DNA of 64,000 bases from JAFGTP01 sp964472715. Its GTDB lineage: Bacteria > Fidelibacterota > UBA2242 > JAFGTP01. Location: assembly GCA_964472715.1 (NCBI GenBank), contig CAYYMT010000001.1, forward strand, positions 23,711-87,710. The letters run 5' to 3'. The position numbers and the translations under genes were made by a program. Shown here in pieces: positions 1 through 8,608 of the stretch (position 1 is its first letter; each line of letters begins with the position of its first letter). The notes below the pieces were generated by a model. It made no database searches. It was given only the letters and a program-made list of their open reading frames with translations, and was not told the origin of the DNA.

Positions 1-1359
1 CACTTCCGCCATGGAGGCGAAATCATTGGCTCCTTTTACTGTCTTAATTCGATATTTGCGGTACTGACTTTTTTTAGCGGCACCATTGACAAAACAAACC
101 ATTGAAGCGACTTTATACCGGCCGCTAATATTAGAAATATCAAACCCTTCAATTCGACGAGGCAAATCCTTTAGATTAAGTGATTCTTTTAATTTACTGA
201 TAGTCAGAGGTGTATAATTTTCAAACTTATTCTTCTTCGCGATATATTCTTTCAGTTTTAATTGAGCATTTTTTTCCGCCATTCCCAGTAACCGGCTTTT
301 ACTTTTACGGGTTCCCTTCAGAATTTTCACAGCTTTTCCGGCTCTCTGTTTTAACCAGTCATTCAGCAGCTCCCGATTTTCCGGAAGTTCTTCAACAATG
401 ATTTCATTAGGAAAATTTTGGGTATTTGCATAGTAACTTTGGATGAAATTTTCAAGGACAATAGTATAATTGTCCTCATTTTTACAATCCAGGAAGAATG
501 AATCCTGGTTGATCACTTTTCCCTGCCGGATTTTTAGCAAAATTGCACAGGCTTTTTCCTCGTCAATGGAAATATTGACCAGATCACGGTCTTTCAAATC
601 AGTATCTTCCACTACCTGACGTCTATAGAGGTTGTTAATCAACTTGATGTTATCCCGGTACTTAGCCGCTAATTCAAATTTCATTGCACCTGCCGCTTCT
701 TTCATTCGTTTCTCAAAATACGCCAGCACCTCATCTGTTTTTCCATTGAGAAAGTCTTCAATCTTATTGATCATCTCAATATAATGATCGCGGCTAATAT
801 TCTTAATACAAGGCGCTTCGCAGCGGTTAATATGAAAATTCAAGCAGACTTTCTGATGGTCGGGGCCGGTATTTTCCGGGGTTAATTTCCGGTTGCACCG
901 CCGCACAGGAAATATTTTTTTAATCAGATTGATAGTGTTTTTCAACTTTCGCGATTCCGTATAGGGACCGAAGTATTTTCCGCCATCATCCTCTAACTTT
1001 CTGGTAGTAAACACCCTGGGATAATAATCATTGGTGATTTTTACGTAGGGAAAGGTTTTGTCATCGCGTAAAAGGATATTGTATTTTGGTTTATGCTCCT
1101 TAATGAGATTATTTTCCAGTATCAGGGCATCAATTTCTGAATTTGTTATGATAAATTCCACATCAGCAATATTACGTACCAGTTTACGGGTTTTCAAATC
1201 TTTGGAAGAAGTATTTATAAAATAGGAATTTACCCGTTTTTTAAGGTTTCGCGCTTTACCAATGTATATAATTTTACCCTTTTGATTTTTATAAAGGTAA
1301 CAGCCGGATTCTACCGGGGCATTTTTTATTTTTTCTTTTAAATGATCATTCTGCAACAA
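1..1359 (-). CDS. uvrC: UvrABC excinuclease subunit C (5' part, runs off the window)
   Basis: UvrC makes both incisions beside UvrA/UvrB-marked DNA lesions in nucleotide excision repair. The minus strand translates without a stop for 453 codons to the window edge. Visible parts in order: GIY-YIG nuclease (GCYLYKN...IYIGKARNLKKRV near residues 18-40), a cysteine cluster (RRCN, then NRCEAPC), a UVR region (MKFELAAKYRD) that contacts UvrB, and the start of the RNase H-like second nuclease (FDISNISGRYKVASMVCF near residue 420). The usual length is about 600 aa, so roughly 150 residues are missing. I chose the TTG at 1357-1359 because AGGAG lies 8 nt upstream at 1368-1372; a second TTG follows immediately. 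Function is certain; the exact start codon is less so. Confidence 0.95.
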   Translation of the reverse strand, partial: MLQNDHLKEKIKNAPVESGCYLYKNQKGKIIYIGKARNLKKRVNSYFINTSSKDLKTRKLVRNIADVEFIITNSEIDALILENNLIKEHKPKYNILLRDDKTFPYVKITNDYYPRVFTTRKLEDDGGKYFGPYTESRKLKNTINLIKKIFPVRRCNRKLTPENTGPDHQKVCLNFHINRCEAPCIKNISRDHYIEMINKIEDFLNGKTDEVLAYFEKRMKEAAGAMKFELAAKYRDNIKLINNLYRRQVVEDTDLKDRDLVNISIDEEKACAILLKIRQGKVINQDSFFLDCKNEDNYTIVLENFIQSYYANTQNFPNEIIVEELPENRELLNDWLKQRAGKAVKILKGTRKSKSRLLGMAEKNAQLKLKEYIAKKNKFENYTPLTISKLKESLNLKDLPRRIEGFDISNISGRYKVASMVCFVNGAAKKSQYRKYRIKTVKGANDFASMAEV

Positions 1360-1735
1360 TTAATATTCTCCTGATATTGCTGTAAATTACTGAAACTTTA
1401 TTTATTTAACAAAGGTTTGACAAAATGACAGACAAAAAATTCACTTTAAATATTTATCGTAACCTACTCATTTAAAGTATATTAAATTTATTAACTGTCA
1501 AGATCTTCAAGTGTTTTTATTATGTATGGTTTTTCCGTGCGTTGGCACTCATAGTTTTTGTTTTTTTAATTATGAAAATTTTTAAATTGATCTGTACGCT
1601 TGTTCTTCTGACATTATAAAAAATTATCATTAAAAAAGGTAAATAACTGATGTTAAGAATTTTATATTGTTTGAGATGCTACCCAAAATGGTATAATCAT
1701 TATTAAAATTCGAATCTATTTCATATTTCACTGTA

Positions 1736-1757
1736 GTGGACAATTCGAATTGTCCAC
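1736..1757. repeat. Perfect 22-bp palindrome
   Basis: Positions 1736-1746 are the exact reverse complement of 1747-1757 (left arm GTGGACAATTC, right arm GAATTGTCCAC). It is preceded by CACTGTA. No T-tract follows, so it is not an ordinary terminator. It could be a protein-binding site or a remnant of a small palindromic mobile element. Confidence 0.75.
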
Positions 1758-2336
1758 AAGGTTTGACAGAGCCTCGAGTTTATAAAATTTACCGTTTTGG
1801 GGGAAGCTTAGCGAAAACAGAGGCAGTTGTTTATCTTTTCAGGTAATATTTTTTAACCAAGGAAAAGTGAAGATCGTTAGTTTTAATCAACCACTACAAT
1901 CCAACAAATATCATGTAATCTCACAGTTGTTTTTACTATAGGTAATCCGTATTACCACGTTTTACAAGTAAAGAAGAACAAAATCCAAAAATAACAACTG
2001 GTCCACCAGACATGTAGGTTGTCAATTACTGAGTGTATATCTTTTAAGATACCAGATTGTTATAATATTTCAAATATAACTATATATTACTGTTTTTAAC
2101 TTCAATCAAACTCTATAATAGTTTGATATATAGTTTATTAAAGAATTTGGATAAAGTTAAAGTATATATGCGTTTTATTTGGATGATTTTAGTTTATTAT
2201 ACTGGCTGATACCGTGGAATTTTAAGACTCCTCTCCTACTCCCTGTTATTTTAAAATTACCTGGTTACTATTTTGGTTGATTTTTTCTTCCCTGGTTTTA
2301 GTCTGATGATTTATAGGTACTTTTTTTGTACTGTAG

Positions 2337-2356
2337 ATGACATTTCCGATTGTCAT
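2337..2356. repeat. Dyad related to the 1736 palindrome
   Basis: ATGACA at 2337-2342 pairs with TGTCAT at 2351-2356. With its flank it aligns to the 1731-1757 element (ACTGTAG..GACA.TTC..ATTGTC shared), which suggests two diverged copies of one element about 600 bp apart. Confidence 0.5.
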
Positions 2357-2498
2357 ATTTCGGGTTATTTCATGTGACCACGAATTTTATACGAACAAGT
2401 ATCCGGATGGCTATAAACAAGACATGCAAAAAGATTTTTTTCGCACGTAAAGAGGGACTTTATGAGATTTATTTGATTTATTAGAGGAGAGATTTAAT

Positions 2499-2536
2499 TA
2501 CAGGCCACCAGAGAAACGATCTCACTATGGCCTGTA
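2499..2536 (-). terminator. Hairpin downstream of doxX, possible weak terminator
   Basis: TACAGGCCA at 2499-2507 pairs perfectly with TGGCCTGTA at 2528-2536; inside the loop GAGA and TCTC can extend pairing. It lies 50 nt past the DoxX stop. The sequence that follows on the minus strand (TAATTAAATC) is only weakly U-rich, so termination is uncertain. Confidence 0.4.
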
Positions 2537-2585
2537 TTCTAAGTTGGAATTTTTGAAATCTTAAATTGATTTATGACAAAATATT

Positions 2586-2969
2586 TCATTTTGGAAAGAA
2601 AATTTTGTCCAAACTAAATTTTCCTGAACCTTTGGCGGCGATAAACAAAAAAACGAAACAGTAGAGTGCCGCTAATTCTCCCCCATTTTGAATCGGCAGC
2701 AGGGCATTGGTTCCATGCGCCATCCAATAGGCAAAAGCCATCAGGCCACTAGCCAGAAACGCAGCCCAGCGTGTCAGGAATCCGGCCATTACAAATAAGC
2801 CGCCAATGAGTTCTATCCCCCCGGCAATATATTTTACCATTGCAGGCGCGCTATTGGAAGAGGGCGGAAATCCTAATAATTTTTGACTACCATGCCATAA
2901 TAATAAAAATCCCGCGACAATCCTGAGCGCAACATAAATTTCTTCTTCATACTTTTTTAAAAACGTCAT
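2586..2969 (-). CDS. DoxX family membrane protein
   Basis: A 127-aa protein with four hydrophobic segments and the DoxX hallmarks: LRIVAGFLLLWHGSQKL in helix 1, YIAGGIELIGGLFVMAGFLTR in helices 2-3, and a final helix ending KGSGKFSLDK. The family comprises small inner-membrane proteins related to quinone-linked oxidoreductase subunits or to thiol-stress complexes in mycobacteria; the substrate here is unknown. AGGGAGGA sits 7 nt before the ATG, making the start secure. It stands alone, divergent from the GH2 gene. Confidence 0.88.
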   Translation of the reverse strand: MTFLKKYEEEIYVALRIVAGFLLLWHGSQKLLGFPPSSNSAPAMVKYIAGGIELIGGLFVMAGFLTRWAAFLASGLMAFAYWMAHGTNALLPIQNGGELAALYCFVFLFIAAKGSGKFSLDKIFFPK

Positions 2970-3267
2970 TGCATTCCTCCCTATTTTTCATGTCAGATAT
3001 GTATTTATTAAATTTTTACTTCTTCTTCCAGTTTATATTAAATTTTTTTGAAAACCACTTCTATTATCTTAAGAATGGAATACAAGACTCATGAAATGGC
3101 GTCCATTTCGCATAAACATCACCCTTTAGTGGCTGTCAGATCGCAAGGGTATACTGTATTATAAATTTCGGAGATCTTCCAAAACTCAGATATTTTTTTG
3201 TTGACTGAAAAATTAAAAACCCAAAAAAGTCCTTTTATTTTTATTTTTCCGGCAATATATTTAGTTG

Positions 3268-3283
3268 ATGTTACCGATAACAT
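3268..3283. promoter_or_regulatory. LacI/GntR-type operator upstream of the GH2 gene
   Basis: ATGTTACCGATAACAT is a 16-bp palindrome with a central CG and a single mismatched pair. It nearly matches the E. coli gluconate repressor GntR consensus (ATGTTACC.GTAACAT) and has the centre-CG form of LacI-family operators. It lies 22-37 nt before the chosen GH2 start, where a bound repressor would block transcription. The cognate regulator is not in the window. Confidence 0.6.
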
Positions 3284-3304
3284 TAGAAATAACAAGGGAT
3301 GAAT

Positions 3305-5989
3305 ATGAAAAAAATTTGTATCTTAGCATTAACGATCATTACCGGAGGTATGCTGATGGCTTCTGAAAATTTTCAAACAAGTTTAGCGACTAACTGGCAA
3401 TTATTTTCATCTGAAAATATTGAACAAACAGGTGATGTAATTTCTACAATTACCTTTAAACCAATTGAATATTACCCAACTAATATTCCAAACACAGTAA
3501 TGGCGACACTGGTGGAAAATGGCGAATATGAAAACATTTTCTTTGGAAAAAATCTCGAAAAAGTCGATAAATCCCGCTTTGAAAAGCACTGGTGGTACCG
3601 CAAAACCTTTGATTTCGATCAACAGGACATGGAAAATATTCAGTTGATCTTCCAGGGACTAAACTACAAAGCAAACATTTGGCTGAACGGAGAAAAAATC
3701 GGAGACTCCTCGAAAATTGAACAGTCTTTTCGTATATTCAATTTTAATGTTACCGGTAAACTCAAATCTAAAAATAATGTCCTGGCAGTCGAAATTATTC
3801 CTCCTGTAAAAGGTGATCTGGCAATCGGATTTGTAGACTGGAATCCCTGGCCCCCGGATAATAATATGGGGATTTGGCGACCCGTAAAGTTACAATTTTC
3901 ACGTGCTGTTTCCATGGAAAAAACCTTTGTCCAAACCGACGTTAATACCACGACACTCGAAGAAGCTGACATAAAAATTTCAACTACAGTAAAAAATCAT
4001 TCCGATAAAAATGAAACTGTCACCATTGCCGGAAAATTTGATAATATTTCTTTTTCCAAAAAACTGACCTTAAAGCCAAGTGAAAAACAAAAAGTAAATT
4101 TCTGTTCAAAGGATTATCCACAATTACATATAGAAAACCCAAAACTCTGGTGGCCCAATGGCCTGGGGGAACAACCCCTTTATGACCTGAAACTTACCGC
4201 AACCGCAAACAAAACCCTCTCTGATATGGAAACTGTGCGTTTTGGCGTCCGTGAATTTGGTGCTTACATGAACAATCTTGGTCATAAGCAATACACCGTC
4301 AATGGCAAACGTGTCCTTATAAAAAGCGCCGGCTGGGTGGATGATATTTTTCTCAATGATACGGACCGGAAAGTCCGCGATCAACTGGCCTATGTCAAGC
4401 ACATGAATCTCAATTCTGTCCGTCTGGAAGGCTTCTGGGGAAGCAGTAAAGCCCTTTATGAAGCAGCTGATGAACTGGGGCTGATGCTGATGATCGGCTG
4501 GAGTTGTCACTGGGAATGGGAGGGCTATTGCGGTCGGCCTGAAACCCAATATCTCTCGATCCATACCAAAGAAGATCAGGCCCTTCATACGCAAGCCTAT
4601 ATAGACCAGGTGGAATGGCTGAGAAATCATGCCGCCATTTTTACCTGGGTGTTTGGCAGTGACAAACTTCTTCGTCCTGAATTTGAAAAATCACTGACGG
4701 CAGCAATTGTTGACGCCGATCCTACCCGTCCGGTTTTATCCACCTGCAAAATGATGGATTATGATGTGGCATACACAATGAAAAACAGTTGGAACTATGA
4801 TGAGGTTGAAGATTACCCGGATTTCGACGGCTTCCCCAATAATCCAAACTATAGTGAAATCTCCGGCAATCCCGGCGTAAAGATGTCCGGCCCTTACGCT
4901 TACACACCGCCGAAATACTGGTATGAAAACCGTAAACTCGGCGGCGCTTACGGATTCAACACAGAGACCGGTCCCGGCGCTCAGGTTCCGCCTCTGGAAT
5001 CCCTGAAAAAAATGATTCCCAAAGACAAACTCTGGCCGGTAACCAATGATGTTTTTCAATTCCATAATGGCAGGAATGAGTTTCAGACCCTTGACCGTTT
5101 TCTCAATGCCTTCAATAAAAAATATGGTGAATTTGACAATATCGATGAATTCGCAAGCTACTGTCAGTTATCCAATTACGAAACCATGCGTCCGATGTAT
5201 GAAGCCTTCCAGGTGAACCGCCCGGTTGCCACAGGAATCGTGCAGTGGATGCTTAATTCCGCCTGGCCGGAAACCTTCTGGCAATTATACGACTGGTATC
5301 TGATGCCCAATGGCGCTTTTTACGGGGCTTTGCATGGTTGCCGGCCGATAAATATCGCGTTCAATTATGACGACAGAAATATCTATGCTGTGAATGAAAA
5401 ACTTCATGCCCTGGAAAACTTAAGGGCAGAAATTCAGGTATTCGATATTAATTCCAACCTACTGCTATCCCATGCGACAAAAGTCAGTATTCCGGCCAAT
5501 GAATCAGCATTGATATATGACATGCCGCATATTGAAGGACTTACAAAAACCTACTTCCTGTCCTTAAAATTAAAAAATGATCAGAATGACCTGGTGGCTG
5601 ATAATTTTTACTGGCTCTCAACCCGTGAAGCGGAACTGGATTATAAAAATTCCGTCTGGTTTTTCACACCAATGACGCAATACGAAGATTTCACAGCTCT
5701 TCGCAATATGGATAGAGTGAAAATTCAAGAGTCCCATAACTTTACGAAAACCAAAGAGGGAACTGAACTATCAGTGACGTTCGAAAATCCAAGCGATAAG
5801 ATCGCCTTTTTTATTGAATCGAAAATTGTCGACAAACAAACCGGCGAATCAATCCTGCCGGTATTTTTCAGCGACAATTATATCTCTCTCCTGCCGGGAG
5901 AAAAACGAACACTTACGGCACATATAAATGGAAGGGATCTCAACGGGAAAACTCCGGTGTTCAAATACTCCGGGATAAACCTTAAATAA
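3305..5989 (+). CDS. Secreted GH2 glycosidase, exo-beta-D-glucosaminidase type
   Basis: About 894 aa. A signal peptide (MKKICILALTIITGGMLMA) is followed by the GH2 sugar-binding jelly roll (KHWWYRKTFDF near 97, WLNGEKIGDS near 128), the subfamily signature DWNPWPPDNNMGIWRP near 180-195, immunoglobulin-like domains and a TIM barrel. The acid is probably Asp455 in VFGSD and the nucleophile Glu556 in FNTETGPG (numbering from ATG 3299), matching the S-D and N-T/S-E pairs reported for CsxA-type exo-beta-D-glucosaminidases rather than the N-E pair of beta-galactosidases. I chose ATG 3305 because AAGGG is 6 nt before it but touches ATG 3299. The likely role is trimming GlcN from chitosan or glycoprotein glycans; endo-beta-mannosidase is the alternative. 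A LacI-type operator precedes it. Confidence 0.85.
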   Translation: MKKICILALTIITGGMLMASENFQTSLATNWQLFSSENIEQTGDVISTITFKPIEYYPTNIPNTVMATLVENGEYENIFFGKNLEKVDKSRFEKHWWYRKTFDFDQQDMENIQLIFQGLNYKANIWLNGEKIGDSSKIEQSFRIFNFNVTGKLKSKNNVLAVEIIPPVKGDLAIGFVDWNPWPPDNNMGIWRPVKLQFSRAVSMEKTFVQTDVNTTTLEEADIKISTTVKNHSDKNETVTIAGKFDNISFSKKLTLKPSEKQKVNFCSKDYPQLHIENPKLWWPNGLGEQPLYDLKLTATANKTLSDMETVRFGVREFGAYMNNLGHKQYTVNGKRVLIKSAGWVDDIFLNDTDRKVRDQLAYVKHMNLNSVRLEGFWGSSKALYEAADELGLMLMIGWSCHWEWEGYCGRPETQYLSIHTKEDQALHTQAYIDQVEWLRNHAAIFTWVFGSDKLLRPEFEKSLTAAIVDADPTRPVLSTCKMMDYDVAYTMKNSWNYDEVEDYPDFDGFPNNPNYSEISGNPGVKMSGPYAYTPPKYWYENRKLGGAYGFNTETGPGAQVPPLESLKKMIPKDKLWPVTNDVFQFHNGRNEFQTLDRFLNAFNKKYGEFDNIDEFASYCQLSNYETMRPMYEAFQVNRPVATGIVQWMLNSAWPETFWQLYDWYLMPNGAFYGALHGCRPINIAFNYDDRNIYAVNEKLHALENLRAEIQVFDINSNLLLSHATKVSIPANESALIYDMPHIEGLTKTYFLSLKLKNDQNDLVADNFYWLSTREAELDYKNSVWFFTPMTQYEDFTALRNMDRVKIQESHNFTKTKEGTELSVTFENPSDKIAFFIESKIVDKQTGESILPVFFSDNYISLLPGEKRTLTAHINGRDLNGKTPVFKYSGINLK

Positions 5990-6015
5990 AAGAATCCTTT
6001 TGTCGCACCACTAAC

Positions 6016-6045
6016 AGAAAGGCGGTTGTTAATAGCCGCCTTTCT
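6016..6045 (+). terminator. Rho-independent terminator after the GH2 gene
   Basis: AGAAAGGCGG (6016-6025) pairs perfectly with CCGCCTTTCT (6036-6045) across a 10-nt loop, followed by TCTATTTT. It lies just before the end of the convergent glycerate kinase gene and mainly serves the plus-strand transcript. Confidence 0.85.
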
Positions 6046-6046
6046 T

Positions 6047-7147
6047 CTATTTTGGATGTTTATGGAAAACCTGTGAAATTGCCTGTGGTAAATATTTTTT
6101 AGGATTTTTAATAGTATCCTCGGAATCGTCAAAATCAATCAATTGTATAACTTCTTGAAAATCAGAACTATCAGCAGAATCATACTTTCCAAAAATACCG
6201 GTCACCGGTTTATTTTGATTCCGGCAGCGGGATACTATTTCCGCGATGATCTTTCCCTGTCCCGATTGCTCATCAAATTTTCCTTCGCCGGTCAGGACAT
6301 GATCGACATCCTTTAGAATATCATCAAATCCTAAAGTATCAAGAACAAGGTTACTGCCGGAAACCAACTGCGCATCCAGAAAAGCGATTAAACCCGCTCC
6401 CAGTCCGCCGGCGGCCCCGGCACCCGGAATATTTTTAATATTGCGGCACAGGTTTGTTTGAAACAGACTGCTTAAATTTTCCATATTTCTTTCCAGAATT
6501 GGCAGGTCTTTTTTTGTGGCGCCCTTTTGTTCCGCATAGGTAAAAACCGCGCCCCTTTTGCCCAATAACGGATTATTGACATCGCAGGCGACGTTGATTT
6601 TCAGGACCGGCAGAATTGGCGCTTTGATCTCTGCTATTTTTCCTATTAAATGACCAGTCATTTTTTCATCGATCCGATTGCCCTGCTTATCATAAAATTC
6701 AAATCCCAGCGCCTGTGCCATTCCGGCGCCGCCGTCACAGGTGGCGGAACCGCCAATTCCCAAAACAAAATTTGTAATGCCCCGGTCAACAGAATTCCTG
6801 ATGATTTCACCCAATCCATATGTCGTCGTTTTTAAAGGATTTTTTTTCCTGTCTGACAATAATTGCAGGCCGGCGGCATGTGCCATTTCTATATAAGCTG
6901 TGTCATCTTTGATACCATAGGCGGCATGAACCGGATTTCCGAGGGGCCCGGCAACATCCAGTTCTATTCGTTGCATGGAAATATTATTCATCATAATTTC
7001 CAGAAAATGCTCTCCTCCGTCGGACACCGGTAAAGTCAATATCTCAATTTCCGGCCATTTCCTGTGGATTTCATCAGCAAGAAATTCACACAAATCAATC
7101 GCGTTGATACTTTCCTTAAAAGAATCAAAAGCAAGTAGTAGTTTCAT
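6047..7147 (-). CDS. glxK: Glycerate kinase (GlxK/GarK family)
   Basis: A 366-aa protein that phosphorylates D-glycerate with ATP, feeding glyoxylate, glucarate or serine catabolism into glycolysis. Family signatures: the N-terminal AFDSFKES, LPVSDGGEHF (residues 40-49), the glycine-rich GIGGSATCDGGAGMAQALG near 130-148, and PGAGAAGGLGAGL near 240-252; length matches the usual 370-380 aa. Its ATG overlaps the stop of the upstream SDR gene (ATGA), implying translational coupling. Whether it makes 2- or 3-phosphoglycerate cannot be told from sequence. Confidence 0.92.
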   Translation of the reverse strand: MKLLLAFDSFKESINAIDLCEFLADEIHRKWPEIEILTLPVSDGGEHFLEIMMNNISMQRIELDVAGPLGNPVHAAYGIKDDTAYIEMAHAAGLQLLSDRKKNPLKTTTYGLGEIIRNSVDRGITNFVLGIGGSATCDGGAGMAQALGFEFYDKQGNRIDEKMTGHLIGKIAEIKAPILPVLKINVACDVNNPLLGKRGAVFTYAEQKGATKKDLPILERNMENLSSLFQTNLCRNIKNIPGAGAAGGLGAGLIAFLDAQLVSGSNLVLDTLGFDDILKDVDHVLTGEGKFDEQSGQGKIIAEIVSRCRNQNKPVTGIFGKYDSADSSDFQEVIQLIDFDDSEDTIKNPKKYLPQAISQVFHKHPK

Positions 7148-7923
7148 TTTTGTTTCGATAATTGGTGAACGGTTTTCAAAATGAGTTTTCGCGGTAATAA
7201 CCGGTTGGAAAAGGCCATGATCTTGTTCATCAACCCGTGGACAGCCAGTCGTTTTCCTTTCATCATGGCATTAATCCCGTATGCTGCCACTTCTCCGGCG
7301 TCAGCAATTTTCGTTTGTTTGAAAAGTCCCGAATTCCCCAGTTCGGCATTGTCTTTAAAACCGGTTCCCGTGGGTCCGGGGCAAAGTGTTGTAATCGTCA
7401 CATTGCTGCTGCTGATTTCCTCGGCAATCGCCTCCGACAGATAGAGTACAAAACTTTTGGTCGCATAATAAACAGCCATCAATGGGCCGGGCTGAAAAGC
7501 AGCGGTTGAAGCGACATTCATGATCCGTCCCTCATTTCTTTTCAGCATATCTTTCAGGAATAATTTGGTCAGCCAGGTCAGGGCAATAATATTGAGCTGA
7601 ATCATATCATATTCCTTTTCCCAGTCGGTTTCGGTAAACCTGCCATAATATCCAAAACCCGCATTATTGATCAAATAATCAATCTGTATATTTTCAAGTC
7701 TGACAATGTCATAGATGTCCTTTGCCGAGTCAATTTCACTCAGGTCGCGGATAATATTGAAAACTTTGATATTATGTTCTGCTTCCAGATCGATCTTCAT
7801 TTTTTCCAAAACATGTTCGCTGCGGGCGACCAGCACCAGGTTGATATTTTTTGCGGCCAGGATCTTTGCCATTTCATATCCTATTCCTCCGCTGGCGCCT
7901 GTAATTAATGCGGTTTTTGACAT
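7144..7923 (-). CDS. Short-chain dehydrogenase/reductase
   Basis: About 259 aa from the chosen start. It shows the classical SDR Rossmann motif TGASGGIG, NNAG, the catalytic YYATK (Tyr and Lys), an upstream Ser in NVAST, and CPGPTGTGF after the active site. It belongs to the subgroup often annotated as SDR family oxidoreductase/DltE-like, with unknown substrate. I chose the ATG at 7923 over the longer frame from 7956 because AAAAAAGGAGG lies 7 nt before it. It is coupled by a 4-nt overlap to glycerate kinase, so it could reduce a hydroxy-acid precursor, though this is only context. Confidence 0.88.
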   Translation of the reverse strand: MSKTALITGASGGIGYEMAKILAAKNINLVLVARSEHVLEKMKIDLEAEHNIKVFNIIRDLSEIDSAKDIYDIVRLENIQIDYLINNAGFGYYGRFTETDWEKEYDMIQLNIIALTWLTKLFLKDMLKRNEGRIMNVASTAAFQPGPLMAVYYATKSFVLYLSEAIAEEISSSNVTITTLCPGPTGTGFKDNAELGNSGLFKQTKIADAGEVAAYGINAMMKGKRLAVHGLMNKIMAFSNRLLPRKLILKTVHQLSKQK

Positions 7924-7975
7924 CTGCCTACCTCCTTTTTTAATTCCTTCGTTCACCTGTAATTTCTTTATTCTA

Positions 7976-8428
7976 TCAGGATTTATTATCCAGCAATGTG
8001 TTCATTTTTTTTATGTTATTCACCAGCCGTTGAATGATCTTATCCTTGATTTTATTTTTTATGGAAAGATGAAGTCGTTCCATGACAATATCATCAATTT
8101 TCATTACCAGGGAATCTTCATTGGCTATCACCGTTGCCGATCTGGGCTCGCGGGTCAGGAAAGACATTTCCCCAAAAAAACTGCCGGCGTTAATTCTTTT
8201 GACAATATTATTGTCCGTTACAATCGAGACGGAGCCTGACAGGACAATATAGAAATCAAAATCCCGCTTTCCTTTACGGATTATGGGTTCGGCTTTATCA
8301 TACAGAAAAACTTCGGTTTCCCGAATCAGCATCCGTCGCAAATCCAGTTTTGAAAAATTCTCAAAAAAATCCAGCCGTGACATTATATTGAGCATTTTTT
8401 CCGTATCAATAGTAATATTTTTTGGCAT
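7976..8428 (-). CDS. Cyclic-nucleotide-binding domain protein
   Basis: 150 aa consisting of one cNMP-binding beta-barrel. The phosphate-binding cassette is visible as FFGEMSFLTREPRSATV (near 83-99), with the Glu and Arg that contact the cyclic phosphate. A helical tail follows (IKNKIKDKIIQRLVNNI), but there is no helix-turn-helix, so it is not a Crp-type transcription factor by itself. It probably acts through a partner. AGGA sits 9 nt upstream of the ATG. It lies 52 nt before the SDR and glycerate kinase genes on the same strand and may lead that operon. Confidence 0.85.
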   Translation of the reverse strand: MPKNITIDTEKMLNIMSRLDFFENFSKLDLRRMLIRETEVFLYDKAEPIIRKGKRDFDFYIVLSGSVSIVTDNNIVKRINAGSFFGEMSFLTREPRSATVIANEDSLVMKIDDIVMERLHLSIKNKIKDKIIQRLVNNIKKMNTLLDNKS

Positions 8429-8542
8429 ATAAGACTATCCTGTTTTTGAGTTTAAATATTCACATAATTCCGGTCATTATCAAGAACCAATTTATCGGTG
8501 CCGCCGGTCACCAAAAATAAATAGAAATAATATCCTTTTTCA

Positions 8543-8571
8543 TTGCTTGTTACGTGAATGATTAATATTTT
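8543..8571 (+). promoter_or_regulatory. Candidate sigma-70 promoter for the symporter gene
   Basis: TTGCTT (8543-8548), a 17-nt spacer and TATTTT (8566-8571). If used, transcription starts near 8578, which excludes the in-frame ATG at 8558 and agrees with the start chosen at 8609. The match is moderate. Confidence 0.3.
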
Positions 8572-8608
8572 TGTCAGCGAGGAAATTAACAATGAGGGGA
8601 ATATTATA

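Larger units (their letters stand above)
1360..2585. other. 1.2 kb AT-rich intergenic region without a recognisable gene
   Basis: I translated both strands by eye and found no reading frame with a protein signature and no tRNA-like cloverleaf. It holds two related inverted repeats (1736-1757 and 2337-2356), a hairpin near its right end (2499-2536), and presumably the uvrC promoter near its left end. It is the longest gene-free stretch in the window, between the divergently/unrelatedly arranged uvrC and doxX, both on the minus strand. It may carry a decayed gene or mobile-element remnant, but nothing I see proves this. Confidence 0.5.

Noticed and set aside
1539..1556. TGGCAC in the uvrC-doxX gap as a sigma-54 promoter
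   Set aside because: No TTGC at the required distance and no gene correctly placed downstream.
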